A stretch of DNA of 64,000 nt from Rutstroemia sp. NJR-2017a BVV2 (taxonomy: Eukaryota > Ascomycota > Leotiomycetes > Helotiales > Rutstroemiaceae). Made by a program: the position numbers and the translations under genes. Numbering within the stretch: the stretch's first letter is position 1; each line of letters opens with the position of its first letter. Under the pieces are notes generated by a model. That model saw only the letters and a list, made by a program, of their open reading frames with translations, was not told the DNA's origin and searched no databases. Where the stretch lies: NCBI GenBank assembly GCA_002946415.1, contig NJPS01000034.1, forward strand, positions 186,001 through 250,000, read 5' to 3'. Below are positions 11,246-22,791 of this stretch, piece after piece.

Positions 11246-11680
11246 ATGCCATCCCACCAGTATCAAGTCACCGAGCCGCACCCTAGCGTCACCACCTCCT
11301 CCTTCATCCACAGCGGACGCGGCGGCGCCGGCAATACCTTCAAAGCACCCCCAACATCCAACGGACGCGATGCGCGGGGGCCTGCCTCTCTCTTCACCCG
11401 CGGCCTCCCAGAAACCGCAATGAAATTCTCCAGCGGTCGTGGCGGCGCAGGCAACATCCTCCCTACATCCAAGAAAGCACCATTCTCATTCGACGAAGAA
11501 CTCGAGCGACAGAGCACCCGAGACAAGAAGATGAACGCCGGAGGCATCTGGCACGTCGGTCGTGGAGGAGCAGGGAACTGGGCTGCTGGACGTCCAAGCA
11601 GCGAGAGAAAGAACTCGGAAAGTTCAGTCGACAGCAGTGGGAGTGAGAGGAGCGGAGGGTTCTGGGGACGATTGATGTAG
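11246..11680 (+). CDS. DUF3602 / Par32-like protein with three GRGGAGN repeats
   Basis: A single-exon gene of 144 residues. The motif GRGGAGN occurs three times, at roughly residues 24-30, 64-70 and 104-110. This is the hallmark of the fungal DUF3602 family (Pfam PF12223), which includes yeast Par32/Amu1, a TORC1-responsive phosphoprotein that inhibits ammonium transporters. Length, Ser-rich linkers and the C-terminal GGFWGRLM ending fit small family members. The protein has no signal peptide or membrane segment and is probably intrinsically disordered and cytosolic. The ATG at 11246 follows an A/C-rich leader and a TATA box about 210 nt upstream. The antisense frame over the same DNA (11263-11748) is a shadow. 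Family assignment is firm; a role in nitrogen signalling here is inference. Confidence 0.85.
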   Translation: MPSHQYQVTEPHPSVTTSSFIHSGRGGAGNTFKAPPTSNGRDARGPASLFTRGLPETAMKFSSGRGGAGNILPTSKKAPFSFDEELERQSTRDKKMNAGGIWHVGRGGAGNWAAGRPSSERKNSESSVDSSGSERSGGFWGRLM

Positions 11681-14600
11681 ATGCTTAGACTTGCATCTGC
11701 ATTATCTTCTTTCTCATGACTTTCTTTCTTTCTTTCTAATTCCTCCACTCGAGAGGTCTTCGGCGTTCAAACGGATCATCTTCACTACATCGGATATGGG
11801 CACGGATACGGGTCTTCATTACACGCATATACATTATCGGCGCAGGCTTCAACACAGCACAGGAGGGGGACACAAAACAAACAAAAAGTTATTATTGGGA
11901 CCTCAGGACGACAAACAACTTTCTGGCTGGCAGACTCCGGAAAGAGGGTTTTTTATTCCTGGTGATTTTTTTACTTTTCTCATACAGCGATTCAGCGATG
12001 GATGGAAGGAATTTCTTTTCCCCAAGATACTTTTTTCTTTGATATTATGATACCCCAGAGTTTCTTTCTTATTTTTTTACTGCGTTATGGTTTTTTTGGT
12101 GTTGAAGGGATAGGAGGATATCAATCTGGTCTGCTACGGAGGGAGAGGAGAATCTCGGGAGAGGGGAAGGATCAGCATGACCAGCCAGCTGGCTGCTTGT
12201 AGCATAGTTTTTGAGGATATAATCATACTCCATCTTGCCTCACTTCAAAACCCCTCAACAAATTTACAACGTGATGTTCATTCAAACCCAACAGTGGGCT
12301 CCTCCACGCCATCAATGCATGCATGACCTGTGACCCGTCACTCCATCCATCACCTGCCCAGCCAACGACCCAGTTCAAGGCAAGGCAAGCAACGCATAAG
12401 TCACTGTGTCTCCCTCGTCCCTGGCATACTTTCCTTACACCAGCCAAGTTTCAGTCAGTCATTAGTCCATTTCCCCGCTTCGCTTCGCATCGGCATCTCC
12501 TTCCCGCTCGGAAATAATGCGCCAGCAACAACTAACCTCCACCTAGCCTCGTTTTCCATGCAGCGCCTTCGTAAGGAGTCCCTCACCTCCCTAAACTAGA
12601 ATCGCCTCACCGCCCAACACCGAGCGCGCCAATTTCGTAATGGAAACTCCAAGACCAACGTTCCACGTTCCGAGACATGGGATATGAAATGCGGGGAACG
12701 AACCGGTCGCTGGAAATAGTGGACGCTAGGTCGAGGTGGGTTATTTGGGTTTGCGGCTTGCTGGCAATTTCGTCTTTACATGGCTGGATGATCGACCAAT
12801 CATTGGTTTGGGTGGAGGAGGTGAGCGCTATTGGATTGTGGTTGGCTGGGGTGCCTTGGCTGTCTTTGGGTTTGGGTTAGGGAAATTACTCTGTATGATA
12901 ATCTACCTTTCGTACGAGGGTTGAATTTGTTGGGGTGTTCTGAGTGAGGAGGTGGTTGTGTGAGTGGCGGTTTCGTTCTACACTTTCGGAACAGAAGGGA
13001 GAGGTCTCTGCCAAGAGACCAGAAGCGGACGTGGAAGCTCTCTGTGGTGTTATTGGTGATTACTCTATATTTGTTCTTGTTAGTATGTATATCGTAATCC
13101 AAGAGCAGAACGTTCGTTGAAACAAGGAGTTGCGGGTACCAGATCACTCGATGGTCACCTTTGCCGAAGGAAAGTTCGGACTGTACCGTAAGTATTACAC
13201 GCCTCTCATGCAGCGCTGTCTACGCTGCTTGGAGATATGTTGAGGTCAAGTTTCTTTCGATGTAGGAGTCGTTTTCTCGAGGCAGGTGCAGAGCTCACGG
13301 ACTTGCACTTTGTGTTTGATTGGATGGATAATGTTGCCCGGTGATGTGGTCATAGAGGTTCTTTGTCCACTTCCTCGAGTCCAACACAAAGTAGTCACCG
13401 TGTGGCAATACTACATCTGCCCGGGGTAAATAATGCGGCATTTCGAGTCTCCAAGCATTCAAGTAATGTCCTCGTTCAAGGGCGCAGTCCAAATAGGCAG
13501 TTCTGTAAAGGTCGAACTCTCAACGTAGCCCGCCATTTCTATATCCTCACTCTACTGTCCCCATTCCGGCGACTAAGAATCTCCTACCACCGATCTTGAC
13601 GTTGGAACCTTTCTTAGCCAGCGGAGGCAATCGCAACTAGTAACTCAGATGTCACCTGAGTTTGGCCTTCTCTATCACTCACTATATTTCGCTCCCTGGT
13701 TATCGGGTAGTGACCCCTCGGGTGTAGTCTTCCGCATAATCATCTGACAGGAAGCAATCGTAGGAAGGGGTTGTCATCGCTCCTTGTCGAGTTCTAGCAC
13801 ATAGGAAAGAGCGCATCGGAGCGACGACGTTGAAGGCTGCGAATGGGTAAGGAGGGGTTGAGATTGGGATGCTCCAAGATCTGTACTTCTTCGTGGAAAC
13901 GAGTAATCTCGACATGGAGAGAGTTACTTAAGAGGCGAGCCTGTTCCCAGTTGGGACGGGCAATCTGGAAATGGACAACTTCCTATGACAACTTCATATT
14001 TTGAACTTTCTGCACCAAATTTTCGTCATTTTGAGCTCCGATTTCTGTCATTCTCACATCTGTGTTTCCTTGCCGAGACATGCAGTCAGCCACATGTGTG
14101 TTTGCGTCGGCATCCACCCCTGCAGATCGAGACTAGGGGTTGCACGGGCCGGTCGCAACTTCGCAGGGCTGTCTAAGGTTACTTCACCTCATCCAACTAC
14201 CAGTGCTCGACGACTCAGCATTTCGGACGGCCCAGCTACCCTCAATACTTCGAAATCATAGGGCCTCTTACTGAGAACTTCCATTTCCACTCCATCGACG
14301 GTACCTGTAGGTCTACAACCAGCTTCTGGTTTACAGAACACAACCCCGTTCCCATCGACTGACTTTACACATCATAGTCAATTCGACTAGGGAGCCTGTC
14401 AAGACCGAAGTTGGGAAGATTGCCAAGCCTAATGCTTTCGGGAACCAGAGAGTATTGATACATTCATGAGCGGTGTGTCCTCATACACACGGTAGTGGAG
14501 GAGAGACACCGTAGTATCTCATCATTCATTCTTCAATGCACGCCAGAAGGATCAATTGCGATTCCAACACCTACCAGCACAAGTTTAAAAGACTGGCATC

Positions 14601-17062
14601 GAACCTTGAAGTACTACCTGCTGGAATTTCTGAACTCCAGAATGAATACTGGAAGTAGGAGAATGTGGAGATCTGAGAGGCAACTTGCTGTACGTCCAAT
14701 CAGCTACTTCTTTATCTTGAGAAGTTGTTCTCGAAGTTGTCCAATATGACCGAGTTTACTGAAAATGCGGGATCTATGAGAAAGCCCTGTCCCGCTTTGA
14801 ACAGATCAAGCTGATGACGGTTGTTCTTTTTCGCGGCTTTGATGAACCCTCGACCATTGCGGACTGCGCTTAATTTTTAATTCATTTTAACCCGAGGAAA
14901 AGCTACAGCTCAAGTCTAACTTCAAGCATGCTACCGCTAGAAGTAGCTTTAGACTGGACCAAAAGTCTTCAATCGTTCCCATGCGCAGTACAGCTAGGCT
15001 CTAACTTTCCAATGCCGAGTTTTCAAGGGCAGGAACTTATAATAGGCCTCGCATGGCTCCAAGTATCTCCGTCGAGGACTGCTTGCGGATCTATGCTGCT
15101 CGATGCTCAGTTCTCTTTCAGCGTGTATATGGTATATGAGTCCCGGGAATATCGTCGGATTCACTCGAACCTTCTGGTCTGAATGCTTATGCTGGCTTTT
15201 TATCCTTTCCCTGTTTGTCTCAAAAATCACTCCATCTATATGCGAGTATCTCGAACAGACATCCTCCGCCGCGGACTTCGAGCGTGCAGAAACTCTGCCG
15301 ACTTGCGCAACGGCGTGAATCTTGGTTCATCGATTATTACAGATACTTCATGAAGAACGCTATCCTTTCCCGTCGCCACTCCTCATCCTTCGAGAGTCTT
15401 CTCCTCTCCGTCCCGGAATTCTCTGATCATTGACGGTCCCCTGGCAACAATGCATCGCCAAGCTTATCACTCTGTGATTCACCACCGGTGATACAAGGGA
15501 TATGATATTACGAGGTGGATTCACTTCGTGCCTGCATTACGGACTGAAGACGAAATAAATGAGCTCAGCCGTCATCTTGTGACGCACGATCGGAGGCTTC
15601 TCCTCTACAGGTTGGCATTTCCCCGGAGACGCTTCTTCGTAAGAGGTGGACAGTGTGTATGTACTGATCCCAAAGTTATCGAACAAAGACCTGCCAATGA
15701 AGTTGAGCAGTCACGGGAGCATTTGTTCGTACGTTCGTACGGAAGTATGAAATTCATATACACATTCGTACTTAGCACCAGCCACGCTTTTTTATACTGA
15801 AGGGATCAGAAGTCTTGAGGAACAAGACAAGATGAAAGAGGCTTCACACAAAGTTTGGCACTCCATGGCTATTTCTGGGAGTACGCTACGTGAATGCTCT
15901 ACGCGCCACACGCTGTCTCTTCTTGGTTGGCGGACTCGTAGCCCGGTGTCTCAAGGCAGTGAATATGTAGCCTGTCATCCCCGCACCCTCGAACGAATGG
16001 CGAGGACGTAGCCCATTTAACATGTGGTTTTCTTGCTCTTCTCCCTCAGCTGCTTCTTATATTCACTAACTTGCTCAATCTCCAAATAATGCGGCGGTGC
16101 TAAACCTTGTTGGTGCGAATTTGAACTGCGCATGTCTCCACCTGTTGGTTCTTCACTTCTTCACGCGCTGCAATAAAAGGATGGAACGAAGCATATCTGA
16201 CCAAGTCTACAGTATTTCTTTTCAACTATTTTGATAGCCTTGACTTGGAATTATTGTCGCTAACTCCTTTCTTGGGTCTTTTGGGTGCTAGAGCACTACT
16301 CTGTCATCAGCAATATACAGCAGATGAAACACAAACATCAGATATTCGGAGTCATAAACAGCATTTTCGGTATTTCACTATACAGCAGGAGACCCCTTGG
16401 TCACTCCCGTATGATCAATTTATTTTACTACATAAACTACCGTTTTCTTCTTCAGCTTCTTCCTTCTAACACACCTGCTCTTGTTTCGCTGCCTCCTTCA
16501 TCAGGGCAACCTCAAGCTTTATATCTTTTCATTTCGAACACTACCAAGAGTCTGCAAATACAATCCGGCCATTTCTGATAGAACGAGCCTTATAAATTTT
16601 CACACGACCTCAGAATTTCTGTCGCAAAACCAAACGTGGTGGTATAGGTCTTGGATGCTTCTGGAATTCATTCATGGTAAGTTTTTCACATTTCATAACC
16701 CTGTCAGTACCACTCACCTTGTTATGATTCCTTTTTGGAGATACTGTCGTTCCATCAAGCATGGGATTTTATGCTGGATGGCAAGTTTACTGCAAGCAGC
16801 CGCAAGCACTCGGCCTATTTAGGACGAGGGACAAACGACTAAGACTGTTAGGCAGATTCTCCTTGACTCCAAAAGAATCACCATTCAGGCATAGGGCAAA
16901 TATGGCTCATCATTATTTCTTTTTATCATGGACCTAAGTTTCTGACAGCTTTTCTTTTAGACCTCCGAAAGATAATTCATTTCCAACAATATACCTTGTT
17001 CGTACGTTCTATTTTACTACCTCCCACTTTCACCATCTATCACCATTTCTTTCCAGCCTCAA
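11681..17062. other. 5.4-kb spacer without supported genes
   Basis: The first few hundred nt are T-rich 3' UTR of the DUF3602 gene. The rest has many frames of 60-115 codons on both strands, but none has a recognisable domain or coherent splice signals. Around 16900-17060 the sequence is pyrimidine-rich (CTACCTCCCACTTTCACC), fitting the leader of the zinc-finger gene at 17063. I see no transposon terminal repeats, reverse transcriptase motif or tRNA. Confidence 0.45.
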
Positions 17063-18500
17063 ATGTTCAATATGGCGACTCAAGTCATTTCTTGTTCTAC
17101 TAAGCTTCCTGAGACTCTTGGATCATCTACTTCCGACTCCCATTTCGATACGGATATGACCTCTTCACTAATTTTTGTTGCTGGAGTTGTTAGTGAAGAT
17201 TCTAAGCCCCTGGATACTAAAATGGATTCTTTTCGATCATCACGAGAGCGCGACGAGCGCGTGAACCGACCTAATAGCTCCGCAAATACTCCACAGTTCA
17301 CTGAGAACGGACGTGATATTTCCTGGCGCCGACCATCAGTTCACAACCAAGCTGGCCCAAAAGCAGCTGGCAATGCACCACTGGCGGTGTCTAATGATGG
17401 ATATACTCCTATTACGTTTATTAGACCTGGACCTGCATTTATAATGCCGGAGCAATTGGACTCTGCTTATGCCTACGCCATCCAGCGTGCCGACGGCGTA
17501 TATACTAGACTCATTCCGGCGGATATGCTCCCGCACCTGTCGCAGATCCCTCAGCGCCAAGGTCCCGAGGGCCTGATCATTGTTCCGCAGCCTCGAGTTG
17601 CGTCTCCTAAACCCGATTCTCCACCAGAGTTGGTCTCTAATATCGTGAGTTCAGTTATCCCATTTTCAGTGTATCCAGATATGCTAACTTATCTTCTTTG
17701 AAGATTGTTTCCAAACTCCCAAACTTTTCGTCGAATGACACCAGGAACTACCAAGGCCATTCTCGGGATAGCGGCGATCAAATGCAGGTAAGATGGGTCC
17801 TTCTCCCCATAACGCTAAGTGTGAAATTATACTAATTCATAGCAGTTTGCAATTGACAACATTCTTGCTTCGAACAGTCCAACAAGGGGCTTGGCTCCAG
17901 GCGACATGATTCCAAACACATCCATGACTGTCGCTCCAGCTCGCCGAGAGAAGATTTACTGCGATAAATGGGTTCATGAAGGGACTTGTGCGTTCACTCA
18001 AGTAGGATGCAAGTATAAGCATGAGATGCCAACAGATAAAGCTACTCAACTTTCTCTTGGTCTAAGCCATGGCTTTCCAAACTGGTATCGACGTGCACAT
18101 GGACTTAATCCATCTCCTCCAACCATGACGGTCCCAATTATGGGTGCAGGACGCACGACGGCATCTTGGCGTCGACAAGACACTGTATCTATGCCTGGCA
18201 TTCCCACCTCACAGGAGAACGCTGGTTTTGGCGGTCAGTATGGCAAGTTCTCTGAATTGCTTGATTTTGTACCTGAAGCTAACATGCAATGTATTAGATC
18301 GTCGTAACTCATTTGGTCCGATTGGTCCACCGACTCATCCTGGTGGTCGTCGTCTGACAACGCCCTCCCAACAGAGGGACTACAATCAGTTCATGCCTCT
18401 GCTACCAGATCATGGCAATGGAGAAGTTGACCATGAATTGATTGTTTATTCGGGTGTCAATGGTAACAGTAGTGATGGTCAAGGCAACCAGCATCGCTAA
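17063..18500 (+). CDS. Single CCCH zinc-finger protein (four exons, 419 aa)
   Basis: I assembled exons 17063-17644, 17704-17787, 17843-18233 and 18298-18500. Introns are 59, 55 and 64 nt, each GT-AG with a branch-like CTAAC or CTAAT; the third uses donor GTCAGT. The frame stays open to TAA at 18498. One CCCH finger is visible at C262-x8-C271-x6-C278-x3-H282, within IYCDKWVHEG and CKYKHEM. Such fingers usually bind RNA. The rest is Ser/Pro/Gly-rich and looks disordered, with no other domain. The second exon could also begin 3 nt later at 17846 (CAG CAG acceptor choice). The only in-frame start with room is ATG 17063, with a second ATG at codon 4. It is flanked by long spacers and has no evident partner. 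Family beyond the finger is not recognised. Confidence 0.75.
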
Positions 18501-21340
18501 GCTTGCACTTGAATGTACGCGTTCGCTTTCGGAAGATCTGGATATCACGATTCCTGGTTGGATGTCCTTCTATATTACTGTCGCTATACTTCCACTATAC
18601 TCTCACTATAATCTCGCTATACTTTCGATATCCCTCTATGGTTCCCCTGATTTCTGATCTTTGCGACATTATTGGGCGCAAGATTTTCGACCGCACTTTA
18701 TACTGACTGGAGGGCAATTTGGAAAAAATTTGATTACATTTTTGATGCCTCGATCTTTTGTTCTTTTCCTTGGCTCGGGTTTTTCACATTTAGGACTGGT
18801 ATCGCGTATGCTGGGAGAGGTATAGCAGCTTATGGATGCATTGCGATAGCGTGATGAGGTTTTAAGACTATGATGCCCCAATGATATATGTAACTGCTCG
18901 ATGATATCTGAGGAGGAACTTACAATTTTGCTCATTTAGAAAGTCACAAAAGCGTCTTATAAAAACGTCAGGACGTATTATGGGCTCGCATCTATTTTAA
19001 ATATAGTAGTAGTATGTTTCCTTACAATGAATCTGCGCGTTTCACTTTGATCGTATGTGTAACTGTGATGTGATATGTTGTGAGTGATGTGAGTTGTCTA
19101 TCCGGTAGCTATATTCCGCTTATGGTAACGCTATGAGATGCGTTGAATCAAGGTCCGGCTTGTGTATAAAACCTATGGTCATTTGTCCGCAAGTGAAGGC
19201 AATGGGGCTACAGATGGAGCACAACAACCGCACCTACTGGCCCACGGACTATTGCACCTCTTGAGGGGAGATATAGACAGGTTCATCAGCATTGGCATAC
19301 TTTTGTTCAACACCACATCGTTAAGCAGATTTGAGCTGCTCTAAGAACTCTCTTAGCTTCGCACCAGAGGGTCTTGACCGCCCAAGAAAACAGCAGGTGC
19401 TATCCGCCATATCTGCCACCCAGCCACCCAGCCACCCAACTCAGCCGCATCTCATTCACTGCTCGTCCAAACAAACATCTTAACTATATAATCCTAAACA
19501 ACACCCCTCTTTCCATCAAACTGCCCCAGCGACTCCCTGCCTCAACAGTAGAGTTCGGCGCTCTGCTCGAGAGCGTCGGTCCGACAATTCTAGTTGGCCC
19601 GGGCGGGCAGTTTGCGGGTTCGAGGTGGGAGCGCAGGACAGTGATTTTGCGGAAGTTCATTGGGGCGATTAAGGCATCTTCGGGTGGCCGGACGCTTTTT
19701 TCTTTTTGGATCTCTTTTTTTTGGACTTTTCGCCTCCATTTCTTTTGGAGGAAGCGATTGAAGCGAGCAATAAGTTTTGGAAGGGAAAGCTGTGGTTTGA
19801 TGGCCAAGCGAGGAAGGAAATGAGGATATATCATTCACTGTAGGAAGCGAGAACTTCGGTTGACTTGGTGAACTTGGAGGTTTTGTTTGGCTTCTTTGGA
19901 GTTCTTTTTCTCGCATGAGTAAACCCATTAGCAAGAGCGAGCGCATCATTTCGAGCAAAATGGAAAAGCTAGCAAATCGAATGATACCGCAATCCGAATT
20001 TCTAACTCGTACTCATGACCAGCCAATATGTCACCTAAACGTAGGTTCTTCCCTCGAACGTCCTCCGCTACTAATTCATCCTACTTGTCGAGTCTACCAC
20101 GCGCACTTCCCCTCCCAAATAACAACTTCCCACTAAAAGGATCCAAAAACAAATTACTAGGAGAGAGACACTTCTTCGTCGTACAAGAACTGATGGAACA
20201 GCCACCTCCTGCACCACAATCGGCGTTGACTACACGGTCGGTGAGGTCAATAAAGAGCGCGTTGGATCCATAGCAGCCGAAGCCACGGACTGTTGGTTCT
20301 GCGGACGGGAGAAGTTGTTGGTTTTGGATCGAATATAGAGGAAAAGAATGGGTGGCAGAAGGAAAGGGGAAGAAACGGGAAAAAAGAAAAAGAGAAGGAA
20401 AGAGAAGAGGAAAGGTCGTATGCGTCCATCATTTGCAGCTGATATTGCTGCTGTGATTGATTATCTCCGCTCCAGGAGAAAGGGATGTTGCATGTGGATG
20501 AGGAGAAGAAAGGGTATAACAGTTGTTCGCAGGTAGCTCGAGCAATCCAGTTCTTGCAAAGCTGGGCTGACTCTACTATGGGATCCAGGGACAAATGACC
20601 ATGTGAGTTAGGATGGTTCCACCGGTGGACTTTTGCTAGAGCAGTATAGGAGAGCATAAGAAGATGCTTGATATAGCGTGGATTTTTTGGGTGGGACATG
20701 AGGTTTTGGGTATCTCTGGGAGATGACGAATAGGGGAGCAATCAGGGGTGCTTGCGTACTTCTCTATGGGCAAATGTGTGCCATTTGTAACAGGGATTTG
20801 AAGATTGTAGCGGTGATGACATAGATGCACATTGCGTCAAAGTGATAACGTAGGAGTGATGAAGAATGTGAAAGTTGCTCTGAGTCTGCAGAAGACCCTC
20901 GAAGCGAAAAGGGATTGGTACTCAACACTGGTTGAGGTCATCAGTAGAAGATATTTTGTCATATTAAAACAGACACATGGATCGAATCAGGTTGCAAACA
21001 TATTAAATAGATACATGAGGAAGGTCTCGCTGGTATTTAAGGATTAAGAGTGATATGTAGTCTATATACATAATGACGACCAAATACCTCTATGATGAGG
21101 TCAAACCCTGTCTATACTGACGCCTTGCAATGCATGGTCTTCCGCTCCCCTACTCCATGTCCACCCACATAAAAGCTGTTTAGGACAATAATTATCGAAA
21201 GGCCGCCGGGACATGTGTTCGTGAAAGTCGTTAAAAAAAAGTCGTTGTACTAAATTCTTCAAAAAGGTGCGAGAAATTGATTCCGTATTTGTTGTAAGAA
21301 CCAGGCATTGCTATGTCCAGCGTCGAAGATAAGGGGTTGC
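18501..21340. other. 2.8-kb spacer with an unresolved open region at 19480-20345
   Basis: The segment 18501-19350 looks non-coding. Between 19374 and 20345 both strands are unusually open: plus frames 19374-19823 and 20028-20273, minus frames 19484-19834 and 19590-19958, and a minus frame 20345-20083. Lys/Arg-rich minus peptides and a Cys/Gly-rich minus peptide look protein-like, but I could not join them with convincing splice sites. Nothing is supported at 20750-21340. Confidence 0.35.
20083..20345 (-). other. Unresolved Cys/Gly-rich open frame, possible exon
   Basis: Reading the minus strand from about 20345 to TAG at 20083 gives roughly 87 stop-free codons, with a compact part containing GFGCYGSNALFIDLTDRV followed by DCGAGGGC, SSC and KKC. 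Five cysteines fall within about 40 residues. There is no ATG near its upstream end, which lies in a pyrimidine tract, so it would have to be an internal or terminal exon. The plus strand is open over the same DNA (20028-20273), so chance is possible. Confidence 0.2.
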
Positions 21341-22198
21341 TCATACGAATCTTCCCCGCTTTCCACCACCACCAGTTGCATCCCTATCCCTTCCGTGACT
21401 TAGGTTACCAATATCAAAAAATTCCCCAAAATTTATTTTCCTCTTCTGACCTGCTCCTCTCCCAATCGAGTTTGAAGGCCTGGCGTTCAACCGTGAAGCA
21501 TGGTTGTTATGTCTTACATTCGCTCGTGACGGTCGGCTAATTGTAATCCCCGAGGGCTGATTACTACCATGTGAACTGATAGAACTATCGTTAGACTGAG
21601 AGCGATCTTTGTCTGATAAATCTAAATCCGAGAGAAGAATATCGGGATCTTGTGGGTAGGAGTGGGATGATCGAAAAGTGAATGCGCTTTGCGGAAGTGT
21701 CGGATTTGTCGCAGATTCTGGGCTAGGTGTAACAGCGGCCGGTGGCTGAGGCGGCGTTTGTTCAACTCTGACAGGAGAAGCAGTCCTTGTTGGTCTGACC
21801 GTAGTTGTGGGGAGGTTGGTAGAGCTTTGTGTCCTTGAAGTGAGTGGTGATGATGGACGCTCGAGTTTTTCTGGTGCTTCGTCATCGCTATCGTTGTGGG
21901 ATGACGAGTCTCGACCATCCAACCGCTCTGTTGCCCATCTTCGAATCCTCCAACCCTCTCCGTCGCTCAGTCCGATGTTCTCCTTATCGAGGAAAGAAAG
22001 CAGCTCGTCCAAAGCATCTTGATACCCCTCAGCTCTAGCTCGTACTTGATTTGCGGCGGCGGTTTTGTAAAGCTTTGTTACGGATAGGGCGGTGGCTTTG
22101 AATGCAGACAGAAGTTCCTCAGGAGGCTCGCTGGTTTGTTGCTTCAGAGGCGAGGTGCCTCCCGGAAGTGAAGTGTTCAACGATCTCATGGAGTCCAT
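21341..22198 (-). CDS. HAPSTR1/TAPR1-like protein (DUF4588)
   Basis: One continuous frame of 285 codons. Residues ~25-95 form the conserved part: a helical segment with ELLSAFKATALSVTKLYK, then EGYQDALDELLSFLD and a W-x-I-R-R-W-A motif. This matches my memory of the TAPR1-like/DUF4588 family (Pfam PF15251), which includes human HAPSTR1 (C16orf72) and S. pombe C32H8.01c. HAPSTR1 is a nuclear stress-response regulator that works with the HUWE1 ubiquitin ligase. The rest is Ser/Thr/Pro-rich and disordered, ending in a basic Gly-rich tail (GGGGKRGRFV) that could act as a nuclear signal. Transcribed divergently from the ISWI gene. Function here is inferred from family. Confidence 0.65.
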   Translation of the reverse strand: MDSMRSLNTSLPGGTSPLKQQTSEPPEELLSAFKATALSVTKLYKTAAANQVRARAEGYQDALDELLSFLDKENIGLSDGEGWRIRRWATERLDGRDSSSHNDSDDEAPEKLERPSSPLTSRTQSSTNLPTTTVRPTRTASPVRVEQTPPQPPAAVTPSPESATNPTLPQSAFTFRSSHSYPQDPDILLSDLDLSDKDRSQSNDSSISSHGSNQPSGITISRPSRANVRHNNHASRLNARPSNSIGRGAGQKRKINFGEFFDIGNLSHGRDRDATGGGGKRGRFV

Positions 22199-22791
22199 GG
22201 TTGTTGTAGGAAGTGGAGTTGTATGCGGAGATGCTGCGACGAAGATAGACTAGTTAGCAAGGTTCCGTTAGGGTATGCACTGCAGTACAATCCAGTTGTC
22301 CTAGAAATTGATGGCACAGTACCTTGATTTAATGAAAATCCTTAGAAATCCGAAAAGGTGCTAACATGCAAGCTTCAGTGCTGTTCAATCCAGTAGTCTC
22401 TGTACTGTATTTATCCTCGGATAGTCTTGTTGTTCGTCGAGGGCAACAATGACTGTTATGCTTCGTTGTTTTTCGGTTTTCTGGTGGAAAGACTTCATGA
22501 GGCAAACCCACTTCCGGCATATAGTTGTTCCGAAAAGGAAGCTAGCTGTTTTGGGCGCGCGTTCACCTTGAACTTTCGTACACGCTGTGCCAGGACTTAT
22601 AACGCGAAGCCTACCTACATTTTTGTTAATCACAATTTCGAGTAGCAACCCATCAAACGCCATACACCACATTGCGGTCCACCATTCAAACGCGACCAAA
22701 GTCTATTTCCCAACGGTTGTGACTTTATTTTCAACAACATAAGGATTCATCTTACAGTTCTTTGCCCTCTTTAGGGTCGAAATCATTCACA
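22199..22791. promoter_or_regulatory. Divergent intergenic region between HAPSTR-like and ISWI genes
   Basis: The 593-nt spacer separates two start codons facing away from each other, so it should hold both promoters. Short frames on both strands are chance. I see no clear TATA box; the plus-strand leader (22680-22790) is A/C-rich. Confidence 0.4.

Noticed and set aside
11263..11748. 161-codon antisense frame over the DUF3602 gene
   Set aside because: A mirror of the Gly/Arg repeat gene; its Pro-rich peptide comes from the GRGGAGN repeats read backwards.
13700..13915. Possible reverse-transcriptase-like SDDYAED motif
   Set aside because: There is no surrounding RT domain and no integrase or LTR; a single short motif is not evidence.
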